34,684 nucleotides of DNA from Oscillospiraceae bacterium (lineage in GTDB: Bacteria; Bacillota; Clostridia; Christensenellales; Aristaeellaceae), in NCBI GenBank assembly GCA_031269355.1, contig JAISZG010000020.1, positions 1-34,684 on the forward strand, given 5' to 3'. Within the stretch, counting starts at the first letter, position 1; each line of letters begins with the position of its first letter. Made by a program: the position numbers and the translations under genes. Under the pieces are notes generated by a model. That model was not told the origin of the DNA. It saw only the letters and a list, made by a program, of their open reading frames with translations, and made no database searches. Positions 25,062 through 33,344 of the stretch are shown here, in pieces.

Positions 25062-25221
25062 GGGCATGTTCGAAAAATATCTCGAGGCTGAATGTGCTGG
25101 ATTTTTATTCAGCGAAAGGAGCCATGAGGGAGGCGTAGTGGAGCTACGTCGACCAAATGCGCGACGCCGCGATGGATAAAAAGACAGTGCATTCAGACCG
25201 AGAGATTTTTCGAACACGCCC
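25062..25221 (+). mobile_element. MITE-like element, copy B (160 bp), inside the mre-rod operon
   Basis: Inverted termini begin GGGCATGTTCGAAAAAT on the left and GGGCGTGTTCGAAAAAT on the right (read inward), with about 50 bases of imperfect complementarity. TA flanks both ends (25060-25061 and 25222-25223). The element contains the short hairpin CGTAGTGGAGCTACG and no transposase. It matches the reverse complement of copy A (11647-11849) almost base for base except for the central 43-base block that only copy A has. The close match suggests recent movement. It separates the Shine-Dalgarno site from the start codon of the next gene. As RNA the whole element could fold into one long hairpin. 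Confidence 0.87.
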
Positions 25222-25225
25222 TAAT

Positions 25226-26017
25226 ATGGCAGTTATAATCGCGCTTCTGTCCGGCTCCGGTGGAACCGGCAAAACGACGCTGCTCGCGTGCATGGGCGGC
25301 GCGCTCGCCCGCGAGGGGAAGCGCGCGCTGGTGATCGATCTGTGCGCGGGAGCGCGGGGGCTGGACCTCCCGCTGGGGTTGGAGAGCCGCGCGGCGTTTG
25401 ATTTGGGCGATCTGCTTTCCGGCGGCTGCGACGAGGGACAAGCCGTTATCAGCGATTCCACGCGGCCGTGTCCGGACTTTATAGCCGCGCCGCTCGACCG
25501 CGACTCGATCGGAATCGACGCGGCAGCGCTGTCTGAATTATTGGAGAAACTCAGGCCGAAGTATGATTGGATCGCCCTAGACGCGCCCTCCGGTGTTGGA
25601 GCAGGCTCGATGCTAGCCGCGCTGGTGGCGGATCGCGTGATCGTCGTAACAATTCCTGAGAACGCGTCTGTTCGCGCCGCAGAGCGGGCGCTCGAGTCCG
25701 TGCGCTCGCCCGATAGGCCTGAACCTCTCGTGATCATAAATAAGTTAAATCCGTCGTTCGCAGCGTCTGGCGCGCATCTAACGCCGGACGCCGTCGCCCA
25801 AACGCTGGACGCGAAGCTAATCGGCGTTGTTCTGTACGACGAAACCTTGGCGCGCGCGGCGGCGCTGGGGCGAGTGCTCGGCCCGTACGAGCGGTCGCCC
25901 GGTTTTCGCGCCGCCGAAACGATAGCGGACAGAACGCTTGGTGCGGCGTCGCCAAAGCGATGGATAGTCAATCGGCGCGCCCTCTTCGCATCCGGCGCGA
26001 TAAAGGAGGAGTGGTAA
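25226..26017 (+). CDS. MinD-like ATPase with non-canonical Walker motifs
   Basis: The 263-residue protein aligns well with MinD, the membrane-associated ATPase that positions the division site: SGSGGTGKTTLL (9-20), VIDLCAGARGLDLPLGLE (36-53), DWIALDAPSGV and a VVTIPENASVRAAERAL segment. Two hallmarks differ. The signature lysine of the deviant Walker A is serine (Ser11), leaving an ordinary P-loop with Lys16, and the second Asp of Walker A' is Cys40. The C-terminus (KRWIVNRRALFASG) could be a short amphipathic helix. The ATG at 25226 begins the conserved strand but has no adjacent ribosome site because the element at 25062-25221 intervenes. An in-frame ATG at 25157 inside the element would add 23 residues. 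The stop overlaps rodA by one base. minC and minE are not present here. Confidence 0.88.
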   Translation: MAVIIALLSGSGGTGKTTLLACMGGALAREGKRALVIDLCAGARGLDLPLGLESRAAFDLGDLLSGGCDEGQAVISDSTRPCPDFIAAPLDRDSIGIDAAALSELLEKLRPKYDWIALDAPSGVGAGSMLAALVADRVIVVTIPENASVRAAERALESVRSPDRPEPLVIINKLNPSFAASGAHLTPDAVAQTLDAKLIGVVLYDETLARAAALGRVLGPYERSPGFRAAETIADRTLGAASPKRWIVNRRALFASGAIKEEW

Positions 26018-27333
26018 TGACAGGATGGAGCGGCTCCGCAGACCGCGCGGGCGGATCAAAGTTGGAACTTCGGCAAACGTCCGCCAACCGCATAGCAAAG
26101 CCGCATTTTGATATACAGCTGCTGCTTATAACTTATGCGCTGGCGATATTCGGATTAATCGCTATCACCGCCGCCGCGTACTCGCCCTCTCAGGATACGT
26201 CCACGGTGACCACGCTGTTCGCGCGCATCACCCAATCGCGATCCGGGCAGAAGCAAGGTATATTCCTGCTTGTCAGCCCGATTATTATCGCGGCGATGCT
26301 ATCGATCGACTATCGATTCCTGAGCAATACTCTATTCGCAAACCTGCTGTTCTTCGCAGCATGCGGATTGCTTTTGCTCGTAGGCCTCGCGGGATCATCT
26401 ACGAATAACGTGCGCGGCTGGCTAAGTTTGTTATGGGATTATACCATTCAACCCGCTGAGCTGGCTAAAATCGCGGTTATAATCCGCCTGGCGCAAATGC
26501 TTTCCAGGAAGGAAAACCCGATCGCGTCGTTTTGGGATTTCATAAGGTTGGGCTTTTTTATCGCGCTGCCTATATTGCTCATCCTTTATCAGGGCGAGAT
26601 GGGTTCGGCTATCGTGTTCATATTCTTTTTCATGGCGATGATACTGATCGCAGGCGTGGATTCCAGGGTAATCTGGGGTATCGTATTCGGCGGAATCGCC
26701 GCGCTGGTGCCAATTGTGCTGGCGATGCGGCAGAGCGGCGGCTATCGATTCGACAGAATACTCGGTTTTTTTTATCCGGAGCTGGCGTCGTCGGACGTCG
26801 TATATCAGCAGAACAATTCCAAAGTCGCTGTAGGATCGGGCGGATTATTCGGGCAGGGTATGTTTCAGGAAGGCTCGCTCAGCGCGCTTAATTTCGTTCC
26901 GGAGGATCATACGGATTTCATATTTTCGTCGATAGGCGAGACTATGGGGTTCGTCGGCTGTATGGCGCTGCTGCTGCTATATCTATTTCTGGTATTGCGC
27001 ATGGTCGTGCTCGCGGTAAACACGCAGGACAAATTTGGCCAGCTGATCATTGTCGGAGTGCTGTCAATGATGATGTATCATATATTTCAGGGCGTAGGCA
27101 TGAGCATTGGGGTGATGCCCGTTATGGGTATACCCCTTCCGTTCGTAAGTTACGGAGGTTCGAACTTAACAATAAATATGGCGGGAATAGGGCTGGTGCT
27201 GAACGTTACGCTGCGAAAGCCGCCGCTGCTAACCTCGCTTACCGCGCCAGTTTCCCAAAAACCTCGCGTGCCGCGAAAAGGCGCCCCGCCGCCGAACCGC
27301 CGCGAGCGTGGGCGCGCAATTCGCGAGGGCTAG
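26017..27333 (+). CDS. rodA: SEDS glycosyltransferase RodA
   Basis: RodA polymerises lipid II into glycan strands during cell elongation, as partner of PBP2. The 438-residue protein has about ten membrane segments, the conserved VPEDHTDFIFSSIGE loop near residue 305, and the family-defining GMSIGVMPVMGIPLPFVSYGGSN near residue 370. The ATG at 26017-26019 overlaps the previous stop (TAATG) and has AAAGGAGG seven bases upstream. An upstream in-frame ATG at 25960 lies deep in the MinD-like gene and is unlikely. The last 40 residues are a basic, proline-rich cytoplasmic tail. It is the last gene of the operon. Confidence 0.95.
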   Translation: MTGWSGSADRAGGSKLELRQTSANRIAKPHFDIQLLLITYALAIFGLIAITAAAYSPSQDTSTVTTLFARITQSRSGQKQGIFLLVSPIIIAAMLSIDYRFLSNTLFANLLFFAACGLLLLVGLAGSSTNNVRGWLSLLWDYTIQPAELAKIAVIIRLAQMLSRKENPIASFWDFIRLGFFIALPILLILYQGEMGSAIVFIFFFMAMILIAGVDSRVIWGIVFGGIAALVPIVLAMRQSGGYRFDRILGFFYPELASSDVVYQQNNSKVAVGSGGLFGQGMFQEGSLSALNFVPEDHTDFIFSSIGETMGFVGCMALLLLYLFLVLRMVVLAVNTQDKFGQLIIVGVLSMMMYHIFQGVGMSIGVMPVMGIPLPFVSYGGSNLTINMAGIGLVLNVTLRKPPLLTSLTAPVSQKPRVPRKGAPPPNRRERGRAIREG

Positions 27334-27343
27334 CTTGCCCGTT

Positions 27344-27360
27344 ATACTATTAAATAGTAT
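27344..27360. terminator. AT-rich palindrome between convergent rodA and M20 genes
   Basis: ATACTATTAAATAGTAT is a perfect eight-base-arm inverted repeat around a single base, in the 36-base gap between two converging genes. It lacks GC pairs and a U-run, so a role in termination is possible but weak. Confidence 0.3.
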
Positions 27361-27369
27361 CGAATAGCA

Positions 27370-28572
27370 TTAGCCCCTGCCGGCCGCCTCCGCCGCGAGC
27401 GCGGCTTGAAGATACGCGCCAAGCGGCAGACAGCGCTCGTCCACGTCAAACCGCGCGGTGTGCAGAGGCGCGGCGTCGTCGTTCGCCGCGCAGCCCAAGT
27501 CGTAATATACGCCGGGCGCGACCGCCGTGAAATCTCCAAAGCTGTCCACGCCAAGGCTAGGGGTCGGTTTCGTCAGCGCCTCCATACCTATCTCGCGCGC
27601 CAGATCGTTCAGCCGATCAACCAGCGCCGGTTCGCATATCACCGCGTGATAGCCTGGCAGCGCCGACATTTCGCATGCGCCGCCCTGCCCTTCGCACAAA
27701 CCCTCCGCGAGTTTTTGTATTTTCTTCAACATATGATCACGCGTCTCCTCGCTTAGCGCGCGCAGTGTGCCGCGCAGCGTCACCTCGTCCGCAATTATGT
27801 TAGGCGCGGTTCCCCCGCAAATCATACCTATGCTCAAAACCACGCTGTCAAGCGCCGATACGCCGCGGCTGACCGCCGCCTGAAGCGAGTTAATCAGTTG
27901 CGCCGCAATAACTATCGCGTCGACTCCACGTTCGGGATACGCTCCGTGGCAGCTCGTCCCCTTTACTTTTATTATGATATCATTGCTGCATCCGCTCATC
28001 GCGCCGTATCGAGTCCATAGCCGGCCCGTGCGCATACCGGGCGCCATATGAAGCGCGAACACCGCGCCTACGCCCTCAAGGCAGCCGGCGCCGGCCATCG
28101 GCTGCGCTCCGCCGACAGTTTCCTCCGCCGGTTCGAACAGCAGCCTCACCTCGCCCCGCCACAAGCCGCGCGTTTGCTGAAGCAGCTTAGCGGCGCCAAG
28201 CTGAATCGCCATATGCGCGTCGTGCCCGCACGCGTGCATAACTCCGGGCACTGTTGATCCGTAATCGCGACCGGGCTCTTCCTGTATCGGAAGCGCGTCC
28301 ATATCCGCGCGCAGCCCCGCTATGCCACCCGGTTTCTCTCCGTACACATGCGCCACGACCGCGTTCTGGCCAGGGACCAGTTCGGCCTTAATTCCCATCG
28401 CGCTAAGCTCGTCCAAAATTGTCCGCGCAGTATTTACTTCGCATCCGCTCAGCTCCGGCCTGCTATGAAACATCCTCCGCCATTCCGACAGCCTGCGCTG
28501 AATTTGCCGCGCGCCCTCCCAAAGCTCGCCGCGCAATGGATCAAATAAATGCGAATCCCACTTAACGTCCAT
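27370..28572 (-). CDS. M20 family metallo-amidohydrolase (amidohydrolase/IAA-amino acid hydrolase type)
   Basis: The 400-residue protein has the features of the M20D group: FHSRPELSG near residue 32, GLRADMDALPIQE, the HACGHDAH metal motif, FEPAEE with the catalytic glutamate, a GTSCHGAYPERGVDA lid segment and a DSFGDFTAVAPGVYYDLG C-terminal region. These cytosolic di-zinc enzymes hydrolyse N-acyl amino acids, N-acetyl-diaminopimelate or related amides; the exact substrate cannot be assigned. I start at the ATG at 28570-28572 with AAGGA nine bases upstream; an extension of 39 residues is open but reads from spacer and the previous gene. It follows the transglutaminase-like gene by 23 bases. 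Confidence 0.92.
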   Translation of the reverse strand: MDVKWDSHLFDPLRGELWEGARQIQRRLSEWRRMFHSRPELSGCEVNTARTILDELSAMGIKAELVPGQNAVVAHVYGEKPGGIAGLRADMDALPIQEEPGRDYGSTVPGVMHACGHDAHMAIQLGAAKLLQQTRGLWRGEVRLLFEPAEETVGGAQPMAGAGCLEGVGAVFALHMAPGMRTGRLWTRYGAMSGCSNDIIIKVKGTSCHGAYPERGVDAIVIAAQLINSLQAAVSRGVSALDSVVLSIGMICGGTAPNIIADEVTLRGTLRALSEETRDHMLKKIQKLAEGLCEGQGGACEMSALPGYHAVICEPALVDRLNDLAREIGMEALTKPTPSLGVDSFGDFTAVAPGVYYDLGCAANDDAAPLHTARFDVDERCLPLGAYLQAALAAEAAGRG

Positions 28573-28595
28573 ATAAAACCATCCTTTAATAATTA

Positions 28596-29867
28596 TTATT
28601 CGTTTACTTGAAACGTCCAATATTGATGCTCGCCGACGCGCTGTTCGATAGACATCCACGCGCGCGGCAGCCGCAGCCGCGTCATCCATTCGTTAACCTG
28701 CGCGGCGGATATAGTAAACCCGTCGCAAAATATTCCTATAGCACCGGACGAAGCGTTCGGATCGCTTAATATGCCGCCGCTCAATATATCCTGAAATTCC
28801 TGGGGATTCTGCGCGCGCAGCAAATCGGGATAGCAGCCGTTGTACGCGTACGCGCCGTCGAGAACTTCCGCTAGCGGCTCGAACAGCGCGCCGTCCGGCC
28901 AACGATGAGTGTATGAGAGAGTGCTCTTATCTATATTCATATATATATAACTGCTCGTAAACGGCGGGCTGTCGAGATCGTCGTATGTCACGTCTACAGC
29001 ATACCAGACGCCGCCCAGTTTAATTATGTTCCAGGCATGGCTTTCCCAGCGCCCTTCGGCGTCCATCGCTTCGCCGAATACTGTGTGCGTTTCGAAACCC
29101 GCCATGCGAGTCAGCATCGTAAACGAGTCCGCATACGACATGCAATTGCCGCGTCCGTTAAGGAATAACCCGACGGCGGTTTGATATTCCAGCTCCTCGT
29201 CGCGCGCGTTCTCAATATGCCAGTATGTGCAGCGATCGCTCAGCGCGTCATGAATAATTCTTTCTTTATAATATATATTCGCGGCGACAAACGCGGGATC
29301 AGATATAATGGCCGCCGCCTGGGCGTATACGATTTTCTCCTTATCGCTGAGCCCTTCCGTTTGCCCTGACGCGTACGCTCGCGCGATTCGCGCTCCGGGT
29401 GTATACGACAGATCAATAAGCGCGCACAGCTCGCCGTCGGGCGGCAGCGTTCCATATGTATAATTAAACGATCCGTCGAACAGCCGCAGCACCGCGATGA
29501 AATCCTCCAGACCAAGCGCGGGAGCGAGGCGCACCGCCATTTGTGGGGCGAACTCCGCGCGCGCGGCTGATATTGCATCTCGAAGCTCCAAGGCGCTTGA
29601 GTATCTGCTTACGGCAGAGAAGTCCACATCCTCAAACACAAGCGGCTTGGCGGGAGCCGCTGTCGGGGTAACTTCCGCCCGCACGGTAGGCGAGGGCGTC
29701 GCGGCGGGAACTGGCGCAGGGGTCGCGGTCGGCGCGACGGTAGGCGTCGGCGCTATCCACTCGCGCAGCGGCAGGGGGCGGTTCCAAATAAAGCTCGCCG
29801 TGAGCGCCGCGACGATAGCCGCGACAACCAAAAATATTATTAACCGCCGCCTGCCGCCTCTGCGCAT
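28596..29867 (-). CDS. Membrane-anchored transglutaminase-like cysteine protease-fold protein
   Basis: The 423-residue protein begins with a basic stretch and one membrane segment (about 10-27), followed by a stalk rich in proline, threonine and alanine (about 40-75), then a globular part. The transglutaminase-like core shows GNCMSYADSFTML (Cys), SHAWNIIKLGG (His) and WYAVDVTYDD (Asp), the usual catalytic triad order. Bacterial relatives act as surface proteases or peptide crosslinkers; the substrate is unknown. Topology suggests the enzyme faces outward. The start is uncertain: ATG at 29865-29867 is used, but an upstream TTG at 29889-29891 is open and neither has an ideal ribosome site. It sits downstream of coaBC behind a hairpin. 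Confidence 0.85.
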   Translation of the reverse strand: MRRGGRRRLIIFLVVAAIVAALTASFIWNRPLPLREWIAPTPTVAPTATPAPVPAATPSPTVRAEVTPTAAPAKPLVFEDVDFSAVSRYSSALELRDAISAARAEFAPQMAVRLAPALGLEDFIAVLRLFDGSFNYTYGTLPPDGELCALIDLSYTPGARIARAYASGQTEGLSDKEKIVYAQAAAIISDPAFVAANIYYKERIIHDALSDRCTYWHIENARDEELEYQTAVGLFLNGRGNCMSYADSFTMLTRMAGFETHTVFGEAMDAEGRWESHAWNIIKLGGVWYAVDVTYDDLDSPPFTSSYIYMNIDKSTLSYTHRWPDGALFEPLAEVLDGAYAYNGCYPDLLRAQNPQEFQDILSGGILSDPNASSGAIGIFCDGFTISAAQVNEWMTRLRLPRAWMSIEQRVGEHQYWTFQVNE

Positions 29868-29954
29868 TAGCTTTTCCGCCACCCTTCGCAATGGATATAA
29901 TTACTGATGGATATAGTAAAAGCTTATGTCATATTCTATATAAAATTCCGTGTA

Positions 29955-29984
29955 ATGAAATGGGCGGCCATGACCGCCCTTCAT
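29955..29984 (-). terminator. Probable terminator hairpin downstream of coaBC
   Basis: GGGCGG and CCGCCC are separated by six bases, with an outer ATGAA/TTCAT extension. It lies 27-57 bases past the coaBC stop on the minus strand and is followed by a mildly T-rich stretch rather than a full U-run. The gap 29868-30011 holds nothing else I could identify besides AT-rich sequence before the transglutaminase gene. Confidence 0.5.
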
Positions 29985-30011
29985 ATCGAACTACTCTGCA
30001 AGTCAGCCGGA

Positions 30012-31214
30012 TTATGAGCGGGCCAGCAAATCGGCAACCCTATCGAGCACCAAATCGGCTACGTCGTGCTTGCTCATAATAGGATACGACTGCGCGGCAT
30101 CCTTGGTGAGCAGCGTAACGATGTTCGTATCCACATCAAAGCCCGCGCCTTCCTGAGTCACGTTATTCGCCACCATAAGGTCGGCGTTCTTGCGCGTCAT
30201 TTTTTCGCGGCCGTTTTCAATTATATTCTCCGTCTCCGCCGCAAATGTCACAAATATCTGCCCGCTTTGCTTTCTAGCGCCGGCGGCGGCGGCTACGTCG
30301 GGATTCTCCAGCAATTCCAGCGCGATCGGTTGCCCGTCGCGCTTTTTGATTTTATGGTTCGATTGCTCCGCCGGGCGAAAATCGCACGGCGCTGCGGCTT
30401 GTATCACTGCGTCCTGATTTGGCACGCGCTGGATCATCGCCTGGAAAAGCTGCATAGTCGTCTCAACGGGCACGATCGCGACCATCGGCGGCGCGGCTAT
30501 CGAAACGGGACCGGTGATCAGCGTGACGCTCGCCCCGCGCGCGACCGCTCGCTCGGCTATCGCGTAGCCCATGCGCCCCGACGACCGATTCGTCAGATAG
30601 CGAACCGGGTCAAGCTGCTCCCGCGTTGGGCCGGCCGTGACAAGCACGCGCTTTCCCTCCAGATCGCGTTTATCTGTAAGCATCATGCGAGCCGTCAGCG
30701 CTACGCTCTGCGGATCGGACATACGCCCGACGCCCGTGTCGCCATTCGCGAGCCGTCCCGTCTCCGGGCCGACAAAATATACGCCCCTGTCCTTCAGCGT
30801 TTGAACGTTTCGAACGGTAGCTGGATTCTCCCACATGCCCGTGTTCATCGCCGGGGCGATCAAAATTCGCGCTCTCGTCGCCAGCGCGGTGGATGTGAGC
30901 ATATCGTCGGCGATTCCATTTGCAAGCTTTGCTATAACGTTAGCCGTCGCCGGCGCGATGAGAAACAGATCCGCCTTCTTCGCAAGCGATATATGCTCTA
31001 CCTCCCAGTTGGCGGGCGCGGCGAACATATCCGCGACGACAGGGTTTGCGGAAACCGTTTCAAACGTAAGCGGCGTTACGAATTCGCATGCGTTGCGCGT
31101 CATGATCACGTTTACAGCGATTCCGTATTCGCGCAGCGCGCGCACTATCTCCGCAGATTTGTACGCGGCTATACCACCGGTAACTCCCATTACGACCGTA
31201 CGCTCGGAGAGCAT
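30012..31214 (-). CDS. coaBC: Bifunctional phosphopantothenoylcysteine decarboxylase/synthetase CoaBC (Dfp)
   Basis: CoaBC carries out two steps of coenzyme A synthesis: joining cysteine to phosphopantothenate with CTP, and decarboxylating the product with FMN. The 400-residue protein has the flavoprotein half (GVTGGIAAYKSAEI at 10-23, HISLAKKADLFLIAPATANV, PAMNTGMWENPA) and the synthetase half (TNRSSGRMGYAIAE near 193, KKRDG and the NDV-type ADLMVANNV). The start overlaps the rpoZ stop by one base and has GGAGG seven bases upstream. The order gmk-rpoZ-coaBC is standard in Bacillota; priA, which usually follows, is absent. Confidence 0.96.
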   Translation of the reverse strand: MLSERTVVMGVTGGIAAYKSAEIVRALREYGIAVNVIMTRNACEFVTPLTFETVSANPVVADMFAAPANWEVEHISLAKKADLFLIAPATANVIAKLANGIADDMLTSTALATRARILIAPAMNTGMWENPATVRNVQTLKDRGVYFVGPETGRLANGDTGVGRMSDPQSVALTARMMLTDKRDLEGKRVLVTAGPTREQLDPVRYLTNRSSGRMGYAIAERAVARGASVTLITGPVSIAAPPMVAIVPVETTMQLFQAMIQRVPNQDAVIQAAAPCDFRPAEQSNHKIKKRDGQPIALELLENPDVAAAAGARKQSGQIFVTFAAETENIIENGREKMTRKNADLMVANNVTQEGAGFDVDTNIVTLLTKDAAQSYPIMSKHDVADLVLDRVADLLARS

Positions 31215-31426
31215 TATTGATCCTCCTGAGGTGGTTTGGTATACGTAATCAATCCGTCGTTCACCTCGTTTATGGCGACGACCAGCGGTTTTTTCTCCTT
31301 CGTGTCGGTCAGCGGGCGAGCGCCGCCAATCAACTGGCGCGCGCGTTTGGAAACGTTCACCACCAGCGCGTACCGGCAGTCGGCATGCTCAAGCAGCTCG
31401 ATTATGGATGGGCTTGTCATTGGCAT
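31214..31426 (-). CDS. rpoZ: RNA polymerase omega subunit
   Basis: Omega helps fold and assemble the beta-prime subunit. The 70-residue protein has the conserved pattern CRYALVVNVSKRARQL followed by KPLVVAINEVNDGLI, and the usual place between gmk and coaBC. GGGGGAA lies five bases upstream of the ATG. Translation is coupled to coaBC through the TAATG overlap. Confidence 0.94.
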   Translation of the reverse strand: MPMTSPSIIELLEHADCRYALVVNVSKRARQLIGGARPLTDTKEKKPLVVAINEVNDGLITYTKPPQEDQ

Positions 31427-31448
31427 AACAGTTCCCCCTCATATTTTA

Positions 31449-32090
31449 TCAATTAGCGCGGGACTCTGCCCCACACCCGCCGTCGTTAATCGGATTTTTT
31501 TCCGGTATCTCAGGCCGATAACGCGTCGAGCGATGCTTTTCCGCCAATACGATCGCCTTCAAACGTTCGAACGCCTCGTCAATCGTATCATTAATTATAA
31601 CATAATGATACAATCCCATCTGCGCTATTTCCCCGCGCGCGTTTAACAGCCGCCGTTGAATTTCCGTCGGCTCATCGGTGTTGCGCGTATGCAGCCGCAC
31701 GGCGAGCTCTTCATAGGAAGGCGGCAATATGAACACGCTTACGCAGCTCGGTTCAGCCCTCATAACCGACCGCGCGCCCTGCGGATCTACGTCGAGCAGT
31801 ACGTTTGTTCCGCGCTCTATCTGCTCCATCACATGCATGCGAAGCGTACCATACCTATGCCCATGTACGACGGCATACTCCAAAAACATATGCTTCTCAA
31901 TCGATTGATCGAATTCCTTGTCGTCCAAAAAATAATAATGGCGTCCGTTCGTTTCCCTCTCGCGCGGTTTTCGCGTGGTGCAGGAAACAGAGAATCGGAA
32001 GGTTGGATCCTCTTGCAGCAACCGCCCGGCAAGCGTGCCCTTACCCGCGCCGGACGGGCCTGATAAAACCAGCAGCATGCCCCTGCTCAT
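31449..32090 (-). CDS. gmk: Guanylate kinase
   Basis: Guanylate kinase converts GMP to GDP with ATP. The 213-residue protein starts with the P-loop [10 protein letters not shown] (11-20), then [11 protein letters not shown] and the [13 protein letters not shown]-binding segment, [12 protein letters not shown], the [10 protein letters not shown] strand and the [17 protein letters not shown] lid. Length is typical with about ten extra C-terminal residues. The ATG overlaps the remA stop by four bases. A purine-rich run of GGAGGAGGAG precedes it and at the same time encodes the Glu-rich end of RemA. Confidence 0.96.
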   Translation of the reverse strand: MSRGMLLVLSGPSGAGKGTLAGRLLQEDPTFRFSVSCTTRKPRERETNGRHYYFLDDKEFDQSIEKHMFLEYAVVHGHRYGTLRMHVMEQIERGTNVLLDVDPQGARSVMRAEPSCVSVFILPPSYEELAVRLHTRNTDEPTEIQRRLLNARGEIAQMGLYHYVIINDTIDEAFERLKAIVLAEKHRSTRYRPEIPEKNPINDGGCGAESRAN

Positions 32091-32359
32091 GTCCGCTCCT
32101 CCTCCTCTTCAGGTTGTGTATCCAGGCGGTGCGCGATGGTTTCCGGCTGTATCGCGCATAGAATCACATGATCGCTGTCCATCACTATAACCGCGCGCGT
32201 TCTGCGTCCGTACGTCGCGTCGATAAGCCGCTCGCGCTCCCGGGCGATCTGCACCAACCGTTTGATCGGCGCGGATTCCGGGCTTACAATCGCCGTTATG
32301 CGCGCCGCAGATACGATCGACCCAAAACCTATGTTGATAAATCCTTTATTAATAATCAT
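32087..32359 (-). CDS. remA: RemA-family regulatory protein (DUF370)
   Basis: RemA is a small DNA-binding regulator; in Bacillus subtilis it activates biofilm matrix and osmoprotection genes. The 90-residue protein matches the family from the start ([33 protein letters not shown]) through [20 protein letters not shown], ending in a short acidic tail. Position between yicC and gmk is the usual one. Its ATG is two bases after the yicC stop and no purine-rich ribosome site is visible, so it probably depends on translational reinitiation from yicC. Confidence 0.94.
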   Translation of the reverse strand: MIINKGFINIGFGSIVSAARITAIVSPESAPIKRLVQIARERERLIDATYGRRTRAVIVMDSDHVILCAIQPETIAHRLDTQPEEEEERT

Positions 32360-32361
32360 AA

Positions 32362-33315
32362 TTATTCAATATTTTGTATCTGCTCGCGCAGCTTTTCGAT
32401 CTCGCTTTTAGAATCGACGACCAACCGGGTGACGTCGGAGTTTATCGATTTGCTTCCGATCGTATTGATCTCGCGGTTTAACTCCTGCACGAGAAAATCC
32501 AGTTTGCGTCCGACCAGCTGATCGGAGGAGATCATCCGGCGCATCTGATCTATATGGCTGCTCAGCCGCGTCAGCTCCTCGTCGATCGCGGCGCGATCCG
32601 CCAGTATCGCCACCTCCATTTGAAGCGGGGACTCTGTTCCCGACGCTCCTGAAATAATGGAGTTGCGCCCCATACCCGCATCAAGCCGCTGCGGATCGTA
32701 AGACGAATCGATCGCGTCGTGGATTCTCTGGCGCAGCTTATCCCGATATTCCGATATGATCATCGGCGCAACGGCTTCGATCCGCGCTCGCAAACCGTCC
32801 AGCTCGGCCAAATGCTCGTTCATATCGACGCGCAGCGCCGCGCCTTCCGTCTCGCGCATGGCGGTGAGCTCGTCGAGCGCTTCGCCTAAAGCATGCTCGC
32901 ACAGCTCGGTTACGGCGGTTCTATCCTCCGGAGCGGAGTCCGTCCTCATAAGTTCCGGAATTTGGGAAAGTTCAAAGAGCGTCGGACGAACGACAGCCGA
33001 CTGTTCCACACCTGTCTGGATGACGACCGCCGCCGCGCTGTCGAATGCGCGCAAATACGCTCGCAGGAGGGGTTCGTCCATTATTACGGTTCTCGCGTCC
33101 TCACGATCGTTATGATAATTGACGAACACGTCTACATGCCCACGGGCGATTCGCGCGGCGATCGCTTTGCGGATAATATCCTCAATAAACGCCAACGCTC
33201 TAGGCGCGCGGACGCTGACATCCAGGAACCTGTGGTTGACGCTCTTCACCTCAACGGTACATTCCCGACCGTCCGCCGCATACGAGGCGATACCGTATCC
33301 CGTCATACTGCGCAT
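32362..33315 (-). CDS. yicC: YicC family endoribonuclease-like protein
   Basis: YicC proteins cut RNA and help degrade small RNAs; they also affect stress survival. The 317-residue protein has the family start [11 protein letters not shown], the [12 protein letters not shown] segment, RGHVDVFVN, and the C-terminal DUF1732 domain ([18 protein letters not shown], then [23 protein letters not shown]). It is about 25 residues longer than most relatives, with the extra sequence in the middle. AGAGG lies five bases before the ATG. It heads the yicC-remA-gmk-rpoZ-coaBC operon and has a promoter just upstream. Confidence 0.95.
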   Translation of the reverse strand: MRSMTGYGIASYAADGRECTVEVKSVNHRFLDVSVRAPRALAFIEDIIRKAIAARIARGHVDVFVNYHNDREDARTVIMDEPLLRAYLRAFDSAAAVVIQTGVEQSAVVRPTLFELSQIPELMRTDSAPEDRTAVTELCEHALGEALDELTAMRETEGAALRVDMNEHLAELDGLRARIEAVAPMIISEYRDKLRQRIHDAIDSSYDPQRLDAGMGRNSIISGASGTESPLQMEVAILADRAAIDEELTRLSSHIDQMRRMISSDQLVGRKLDFLVQELNREINTIGSKSINSDVTRLVVDSKSEIEKLREQIQNIE

Positions 33316-33344
33316 GGCAACCTCTTCGCACTATAGATTCAATT

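Noticed and set aside
25144-25971. Long minus-strand frame opposite the MinD-like gene
   Set aside because: It has serine/arginine-rich low-complexity composition typical of antisense frames, and it starts in coding DNA and ends inside the mobile element.
27344-27360. Palindrome as a recombination or attachment site
   Set aside because: It is a single short AT-rich palindrome in a convergent gap with no integrase or second copy nearby; a weak hairpin is the simpler reading.
30066-31220. Long plus-strand frame opposite coaBC
   Set aside because: It is the antisense shadow of a well-conserved enzyme in a GC-rich gene, with no ribosome site and no recognisable domain.
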